Below are positions 51,368 to 55,884 of a DNA stretch of 55,884 nt, piece after piece. The stretch covers positions 1 to 55,884 of the forward strand of contig CAJUAR010000008.1 of assembly GCA_910584495.1 (NCBI GenBank), in the 5' to 3' direction. The translations under genes and the position numbers were made by a program. Under the pieces are notes generated by a model. It did not search any database. It had not been told where the DNA came from and saw only the letters and a program-made list of their open reading frames with translations. Within the stretch, counting starts at the first letter, position 1. Each line of letters opens with the position of its first letter. The DNA is from an uncultured Muribaculaceae bacterium. Its GTDB lineage: Bacteria; Bacteroidota; Bacteroidia; Bacteroidales; Muribaculaceae.

Positions 51368-53383
51368 TTATTTTGCTCCGGAGAAGTGATTGATGCGGGC
51401 AACGTATTGGCGTTCGTAGGGATAGGTGCTTTCTACCATGCCGTTAATTACATATCCAAATCCTTTCTTCGGACCCGGGATGAACGATGTGTTGACAAGG
51501 TGATGTATTTCTATTCCCTTGTTGCGGGGTACTTCCACTGAGTTTTCCAGACGAATGTCATGGAAAAGAACATCGTAGATGCCGAGGCCGTAGGCACGAT
51601 GGTTCTGAACATTATCAGCAACTTTGTAGGCGGCATAGCCGTCGCGGGTGCCGTCTTCGCTCATAAACACATCTTGTGTCCGGGCATCGTAGGGCGTTTC
51701 GCACTGATAGAAATAGACAAGGCCGTTTTCGCCTTTCCAGAGGGTTTGATATTTTTGGAAATGCTCGTTGAAAAGACCATAGATGGTCATATTGCTGCCA
51801 TTGACCACCAAGCCATAGTCGGCAGTGTTAACATCCCAGCCCACCGAGCCTTTCACTCCATGGTCGGCACGCCAAATCCAGAAATGATCGCCGACGACAT
51901 CGTTGCTGTTGACTTCCAATGCTGTGTCGACATGCGTTTTCTGCGGCAGGAAACCGCCAATGCGGAAGAACATGTCGGAGAGCACAATAGGATTATCGAC
52001 ATGGCGTTTGTCGCTCGCTTTGTCGCCCACTTTCAGAAGGTTGTGCGAGGAATGGTGAGCATCGAAGAGAATCGAAGCCAGACGCACACCGTCGACATCG
52101 TCGATTTTAATAGCCGCCTCGGCACCTTCGGGCGGCACAATAGTTGCCCAGCCAAGGCCCATAACAATGGTGTTGGGAAGCGAGACTGTCAGAGGTTCTT
52201 CGAGCTGATAAATGCCCGGGGTGAGCATAAGATGCTTGCCGGCGGCAAGTGCGCGGTTCATTTCGGAGGCCGTTGTGCCGGGCTTTGCAACAAGGAAATT
52301 ATCGACAAGGTCTATAAGCTCTCCGTCGCCCATCGACGTCCGGGAGTAGGACACACCCGCACTGTTGCGGCGCAAGGCTGGACGAAACACCTTGTAGCAT
52401 CCGTCATCGCCAAACAAAAGGAACGGTTTCTCGCTCACCACGGGCGTGACAGCCTCGAAAGTTACATTGCCGCCTTTGTCCCAGTCGGTATCGACATATG
52501 TTTCTTTAGCAGCCTCTGGACCGAGTTCAACACCTGTAAAGACAAAGTTGTATGCACCCTCGGCAAACCTCCCGCGACCTTTGTTCAAAAAGCTGTTGCG
52601 GGTGAACCATTGCTGCTGCCCGTCGGAACCGACAGGTGCATCGAACACGCAGTCGGCAGTAAAACCGCCGCTTACCCAGCCGTTTTTCCACTGGTTGCGC
52701 ACTGTTCGTTGCGAATACATGCGGCGGAAAGGCGCAGCCTGCGACACTGCCCAGTTGAACATGTCGTAGTGCTCGTAAGATTCATTGCCGAGCACCGAGA
52801 AATTTTCCAACGAACGCCAGAATGTGCACGTGCCGTTGTCGTTGCGCAAATGCGGCGGAGTGTGCACATTGTCGATTTTCACTTCGTAGGGCACCTTGCC
52901 AAGACCGGCCATGTGGGTATAGAAACCGATATTGAAAAGACCGGCAGAGGTGTAGTCGCCCGGTTTGAACATCAGGGCATAACGGCCGGTGCCCATCTCG
53001 GCACGGAACATCTTTTTGTGTATGTCGCTTATGTCGGCGGCTATTGCCTCGGGATTGTCCGACGGGCTGTAAATGTGCACGTCATTGCCGAAAAGTTCCT
53101 GTTCAGCCGACAGCGAGGCCACCGTATCGCCTTGCTCGTCGAGGACAAGATAATAGTAGGTATAGGGGCTGCCTTTTGCCTTTTTGTCGACAAACACAGG
53201 TTTGGATGTGCGGCCAATCACACTGTAATCAGCATAGCGGCCGTTTGCTCTCTTCACCGTATATTTGCCGGGCTTGTCGGCAAAATCCAGGGTAATTTTA
53301 TCTATTTCCAACTTCATACCGGCCTGAGTGCCCTGCACACCCAGCAGCAGAGCAAGAGATAGCAATAATGATGTTGTTCTCAT
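51368..53383 (-). CDS. Secreted right-handed beta-helix protein
   Basis: This 671-residue exported protein has a signal peptide (1-21, GVQGTQAG). Its body resembles the beta-helix proteins that databases often list as adenylyl cyclase or coagulation-factor 5/8-like, a group related to GH55-type or polysaccharide-lyase folds. Recognisable parts are FKPGDYTSAGLFNIGFYTHMAG, RTVRNQWKNGWVSGGF, and helix-turn segments rich in N and G (GVRLASILFDAH, DHFWIWRADHG). I cannot point to catalytic residues. The start MRTTSL was chosen for its signal peptide; ATG 53437 lies upstream of the promoter. It lies 40 bases from a GH9 remnant, so it probably belonged to a glycan-use locus. Confidence 0.78.
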   Translation of the reverse strand: MRTTSLLLSLALLLGVQGTQAGMKLEIDKITLDFADKPGKYTVKRANGRYADYSVIGRTSKPVFVDKKAKGSPYTYYYLVLDEQGDTVASLSAEQELFGNDVHIYSPSDNPEAIAADISDIHKKMFRAEMGTGRYALMFKPGDYTSAGLFNIGFYTHMAGLGKVPYEVKIDNVHTPPHLRNDNGTCTFWRSLENFSVLGNESYEHYDMFNWAVSQAAPFRRMYSQRTVRNQWKNGWVSGGFTADCVFDAPVGSDGQQQWFTRNSFLNKGRGRFAEGAYNFVFTGVELGPEAAKETYVDTDWDKGGNVTFEAVTPVVSEKPFLLFGDDGCYKVFRPALRRNSAGVSYSRTSMGDGELIDLVDNFLVAKPGTTASEMNRALAAGKHLMLTPGIYQLEEPLTVSLPNTIVMGLGWATIVPPEGAEAAIKIDDVDGVRLASILFDAHHSSHNLLKVGDKASDKRHVDNPIVLSDMFFRIGGFLPQKTHVDTALEVNSNDVVGDHFWIWRADHGVKGSVGWDVNTADYGLVVNGSNMTIYGLFNEHFQKYQTLWKGENGLVYFYQCETPYDARTQDVFMSEDGTRDGYAAYKVADNVQNHRAYGLGIYDVLFHDIRLENSVEVPRNKGIEIHHLVNTSFIPGPKKGFGYVINGMVESTYPYERQYVARINHFSGAK

Positions 53384-53406
53384 AGTTATTCGATTCGTAT
53401 GAGTTA

Positions 53407-53438
53407 CAAAATTAGATAAACATTTATAATTCTGCAAG
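53407..53438 (-). promoter_or_regulatory. Promoter of the beta-helix gene
   Basis: On the minus strand CTTG (53438-53435), 20 bases, then TAATTTTG (53414-53407). The -33 box lies inside the end of the GH9 remnant. Confidence 0.55.
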
Positions 53439-53700
53439 AAGAGAGAGCCATTTACCGGCCGAAGTCATCCACACTTCCTTGTAGCAGGCATTGTTGATCT
53501 GCGGCCAATATTGTTCGTCGCTATTGCCGAGACTGCGGATTCCCACCGGCATTTCGCCTGTAAGTTCTCCTGACGAGAAGCTGTTCATCTGGGGATAGCG
53601 ATAGCCCTCGCCATAGATGAGCGACTGACAGAAAGGATTCTTACCCACCACCCAGTACAACTGTTCACGCGCTTTTCGGCCTTGACGAAGTGACAAATAT
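53424..53700 (-). pseudogene. C-terminal fragment of a GH9-family glycoside hydrolase gene
   Basis: About 90 codons on the minus strand encode LYWVVGKNPFCQSLIYGEGY, then YRYPQM, GEMPVGIRSLGNSDEQYWPQ and NNACYKEVWMTSAGKWLSLL. This matches the C-terminal end of GH9 enzymes, which keep GKNPF...YGEGY...YWP...YKEVW. The part upstream, several hundred residues with the catalytic Asp and His, is absent. The reading frame runs on into antisense of the transporter remnant, where the first ATG (53726) lies, so an ORF can be drawn but is not a gene. Confidence 0.75.
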
Positions 53701-53889
53701 ACCACAATTGCTTCGGGCGTGTTCATGATAGGTGTTGTCGGCGGTGCAATCCTTCCACTTCTGCAGGGCGTTTGGGCCGACTTCAATGGCAGCTGGCGTG
53801 CCACATGGTGGCTTGTCGTCGCCGCCGAAGTGATTATGCTCTCCTATGCCCTTGTCGGTTCGCGTACCGGAGCTGACGAAACAAAATAA
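53695..53889 (+). pseudogene. C-terminal fragment of a FucP-type MFS sugar symporter gene
   Basis: Sixty-four codons encode KYTTIASGVFMIGVVGGAIL, then PLLQGVWADF, a Trp-rich helix and the tail ALVGSRTGADETK before a TAA at 53887. This is the last third of domain two in the FucP/GluP family of L-fucose or glucose/galactose symporters. Upstream the frame meets a stop and crosses into the GH9 remnant. All preceding helices are missing. Confidence 0.75.
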
Positions 53890-53932
53890 CTCACTTCTCC
53901 GGAAGCGGTAGACAATTTAAAAATATTTTTAT

Positions 53933-53940
53933 TAACTTTG
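53933..53940 (+). promoter_or_regulatory. -7 box upstream of the sensor kinase gene
   Basis: TAACTTTG ends 50 bases before the kinase ATG. No TTTG is found 19-21 bases upstream. Confidence 0.45.
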
Positions 53941-53971
53941 CAGAGAGAACAACAACTGTCGTTCTCTCTGC
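53940..53971 (+). promoter_or_regulatory. Hairpin at the predicted transcription start of the sensor kinase gene
   Basis: GCAGAGAGAAC (53940-53950) and its complement (53961-53971) form an 11-bp stem with a 10-base loop directly after the -7 box. It could be a 5' stabilising stem or an operator. It could also end leftover transcription of the transporter remnant. Confidence 0.6.
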
Positions 53972-53990
53972 TTTAATTATACAAAGTATC

Positions 53991-55754
53991 ATGAAATCAA
54001 CAGCTGTCTTCTTGTGTTTATTTTTGTTGCCATTTTTCTCCTATGCTTCTCATAGCGATATAGAGCAAATAGCCTGTCTGCGCGAAGTTGCAGACAGCCT
54101 CCACAGCATTGGCCGCACAGATTCGGCCTTGATTGTAGGCGAACAAGCCTTGGCTTTAGCCAATGAATTGGGCGATCCGGCACAGATTGTGGGAACAAAT
54201 GCAGCCCAAGGTGTTTTTCTACGTTCATCAGGCCGTGTCGATGAAGCTCTGCAAAAGTACGAAACAGCTTTGGCAATTATCACCTCAGGAAAATTCCGCG
54301 AAAACCCCGACCAAGAAGCGATCGAAGAAATTGCATCGCTCTATATAAATCTGGCAATCCTCAATCTCGACATGCAAAACAAAGAAGAAGCGGCACGCAA
54401 TGCCGTTTCTGCCGGTGAGTGGACTTCCAAAAGTGCTGATACAGAGCTAAAGAGCATTATATACGGTGCTATAGGCTCTGTTCTGACCGGATGCGGAGAG
54501 CTCAACAAGGCGTTAAGCTATCAAAACCTTGCCTACCAAAACGCTCTGGAATGTGGCAACAGCGAGGCTGCCTTCAGGGCCGCGGCATATACCCTGCTCA
54601 TTGCCGACCGCAGCGGCAACAAAGAGGAAGCAAAAGCATGGCGAAAGAAATGCGAGGAATTGATGCCTCAAATCAACTCGATGATGGCTCTGTTGACATA
54701 TTATCAAGCCGAATGTTCCATCTGCCTGAAAAACAACGACAACAGAGGTGCAATAGCTTGGTTCGACAAAATACTACAATTGGACGGCATCGACAATCTG
54801 CCATTTGTCAAATTCGATTGCTACAACAACCAGCATCTGGCCTACTCTGCTCTTGGCGAATACAAAGAGGCATACAACACCCTTTTGGAAAGTAATGAGC
54901 TGCGCGACAGCCTTTGGGCACAGGAAAAAGCCCAAAGCTTGCGCGACATGACCATCAAATACGAAACCAAAGAAACTCAGCTCGCCCTCGCTCAGAGCGA
55001 AGCCCGAAGGGCAAACACCATGATGTGGCTTTTTGCTGCAATTGCCATGCTGCTCCTTGGCTCTATCATTTTCGTTGTCTATGCCACTCGCCAACGCCGC
55101 CGCGCCATACAGCGCGAAATGGAATTTGCCAAGATTCGCGACGATATTGGCCGACAGCTGACTGAGCAATATATCGAAGGACTTGAAAACGAACGCCAAC
55201 GAATGGCCGGAGAGCTCCACGACGGCGTATGCAACGACCTCCTTGCCATTCAGATGAACATCAATGCCGGAAATTCGACCGAGAGCACTGCGGCCATGAT
55301 CGACAATTGCCGACAGGCTGTGCGCCGCATCTCCCACGAACTGATGCCGCCCGAATTTTCATACGCTACATTAGACGAAGTGGTTCGCTTCTTCACCAGC
55401 AAGCAGGCTGATGCCAACAGAGGAAAAATCAAGTTTAACTACGAATCTTCGGCTAACGACACCGAATGGACAGATGTTGCCGATGCCACAGCCCTCGAAG
55501 TCTACCGCATTGTGCAGGAATCAGTAGCCAACGCCGTGAAACATTCCGGTGCCACTGAAATAACAGTGAGCCTCATGCTTTCGACAGAAAAACTCGAAGC
55601 CAAGGTGCTTGACAACGGATTATTCCAGACAAACATTCGCAAAGGAATAGGCCTTGAATCCATCCGCCGCCGGGCTAACGCAATAGGCGGCTCGGCATCC
55701 TTAATTTCAAATCCGGAGGGAGGCACCGAAGTTAAACTTACTGTCTCTTTCTGA
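53991..55754 (+). CDS. TPR-containing sensor histidine kinase, NarL/LuxR type (HisKA_3)
   Basis: This 587-residue kinase has a signal peptide (1-19). An extracytoplasmic region of TPR helices (about 25-310) serves as sensor. A coiled coil (about 310-340), one membrane helix (342-366), and a HisKA_3 domain with phospho-acceptor H410 in MAGELHDGVCNDLL follow. The HATPase domain has N-box QESVANAVKHSG, G1 DNG and G2 GIGLESIRRRANAIGG. Kinases of this type signal to LuxR-type response regulators. No regulator is in the window, but a palindrome and promoter right after the gene suggest one may follow. Confidence 0.9.
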   Translation: MKSTAVFLCLFLLPFFSYASHSDIEQIACLREVADSLHSIGRTDSALIVGEQALALANELGDPAQIVGTNAAQGVFLRSSGRVDEALQKYETALAIITSGKFRENPDQEAIEEIASLYINLAILNLDMQNKEEAARNAVSAGEWTSKSADTELKSIIYGAIGSVLTGCGELNKALSYQNLAYQNALECGNSEAAFRAAAYTLLIADRSGNKEEAKAWRKKCEELMPQINSMMALLTYYQAECSICLKNNDNRGAIAWFDKILQLDGIDNLPFVKFDCYNNQHLAYSALGEYKEAYNTLLESNELRDSLWAQEKAQSLRDMTIKYETKETQLALAQSEARRANTMMWLFAAIAMLLLGSIIFVVYATRQRRRAIQREMEFAKIRDDIGRQLTEQYIEGLENERQRMAGELHDGVCNDLLAIQMNINAGNSTESTAAMIDNCRQAVRRISHELMPPEFSYATLDEVVRFFTSKQADANRGKIKFNYESSANDTEWTDVADATALEVYRIVQESVANAVKHSGATEITVSLMLSTEKLEAKVLDNGLFQTNIRKGIGLESIRRRANAIGGSASLISNPEGGTEVKLTVSF

Positions 55755-55782
55755 AACTTAGCCTCAAAGCGATAGGCAAAAC

Positions 55783-55796
55783 TACGGAAATCCGTA
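55783..55796. promoter_or_regulatory. Palindrome TACGGA-AA-TCCGTA upstream of a promoter
   Basis: The inverted repeat TACGGAAATCCGTA lies directly upstream of the -33 region of the promoter at 55797-55828. It is the size and form of a binding site for a dimeric regulator. Direct binding is inference. Confidence 0.5.
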
Positions 55797-55828
55797 ATTG
55801 ACCAGCATCCATAAGCAAACTAATTTTG
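55797..55828 (+). promoter_or_regulatory. Promoter for a gene beyond the window
   Basis: ATTG (55797-55800), 20 bases, then TAATTTTG (55821-55828). The remaining 56 bases contain no start codon with a long frame. Confidence 0.55.
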
Positions 55829-55884
55829 CATTAACCTTAAATTCGCAGCTTAATTACTTGTTATAAATGCAAGTCCTTGACAAA

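Noticed and set aside
51139..51402. An 87-residue ORF between udk and the beta-helix gene
   Set aside because: It overlaps the end of the beta-helix gene, has no recognisable features and crosses the udk promoter.
51560..53362. A 600-residue plus-strand ORF opposite the beta-helix gene
   Set aside because: The minus-strand frame has a signal peptide and a matched promoter; this frame has neither and its protein is low in recognisable structure.
53424..53804. A complete 126-residue minus-strand gene
   Set aside because: Its first part is antisense of the transporter remnant and the rest is only the end of a GH9 enzyme, so it is treated as a gene fragment.

Overview
The window reads as chromosome of a gut-type member of the Bacteroidales, most likely a Muribaculaceae-like genome. 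This is an inference from five things seen in the sequence: a complete MoxR/Bat locus; many promoters of the Bacteroidota type (TTTG, 18-20 bases, TAnnTTTG); lipoproteins, one with an acidic surface-export tail; a T9SS-like C-terminal tail on a secreted protein; and dense gene strings joined by ATGA or TGATG overlaps. No phage, plasmid, transposase or CRISPR genes are visible.

Layout. 1-595: a decayed membrane-protein remnant and the promoter of an OmpA-like lipoprotein. 0.6-5.1 kb: the OmpA-like gene, then on the minus strand nfnA-nfnB (electron-bifurcating ferredoxin:NADP oxidoreductase) running into a zinc/manganese-type binding lipoprotein and ABC ATPase with no permease gene beside them. 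5.2-7.3 kb: secreted type I pullulanase. 7.5-13.7 kb: a plus-strand string of EamA transporter, DUF4250, UvrD/PcrA helicase, carboxynorspermidine decarboxylase, membrane-anchored GT2 and RadC. 13.7-23.8 kb (minus): universal-stress protein, a small DNA-binding protein, and the aerotolerance locus moxR - DUF58 - DUF4381-like - batA - batB - batC - batD - batE; BatC carries 30 consecutive glutamines. 23.9-26.2 kb: CvfB-like S1 protein, rsmG, metallo-beta-lactamase-fold hydrolase. 26.3-29.0 kb: His-rich small exported protein and a TonB-dependent receptor.

29.0-37.6 kb looks accessory: a DUF4143 ATPase flanked by two near-identical copies of the 3' end of the TonB receptor gene, DUF805, a large surface lipoprotein, tRNA-Leu(UAG), an AT-rich type II restriction-modification pair, and a three-gene lipoprotein operon (DUF4840, META, lipocalin). 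37.8-45.2 kb: MORN-GH25 lysozyme, LysE-type exporter, CBM9-like protein, CCA-adding enzyme, then alpha/beta hydrolase - membrane-anchored MurF-like ligase - Ddl, closed by a 31-bp-stem bidirectional terminator. 45.3-51.2 kb (minus): SusE/F-like secreted protein, and the string udk - lptB - glnS - TPR protein. 51.4-53.9 kb: a secreted beta-helix protein beside a scar where the 3' ends of a GH9 gene and of a FucP-type sugar transporter gene now meet, both without their 5' parts. 54-55.9 kb: a TPR-containing NarL-type sensor kinase, followed by a palindrome and promoter aimed out of the window.

The most unusual points are the repeat-flanked ATPase unit, the double-truncation scar, the restriction-modification pair with a probably leaderless methyltransferase, the hydrolase/MurF-like/Ddl module, and palindromes that sit exactly at predicted transcription starts.
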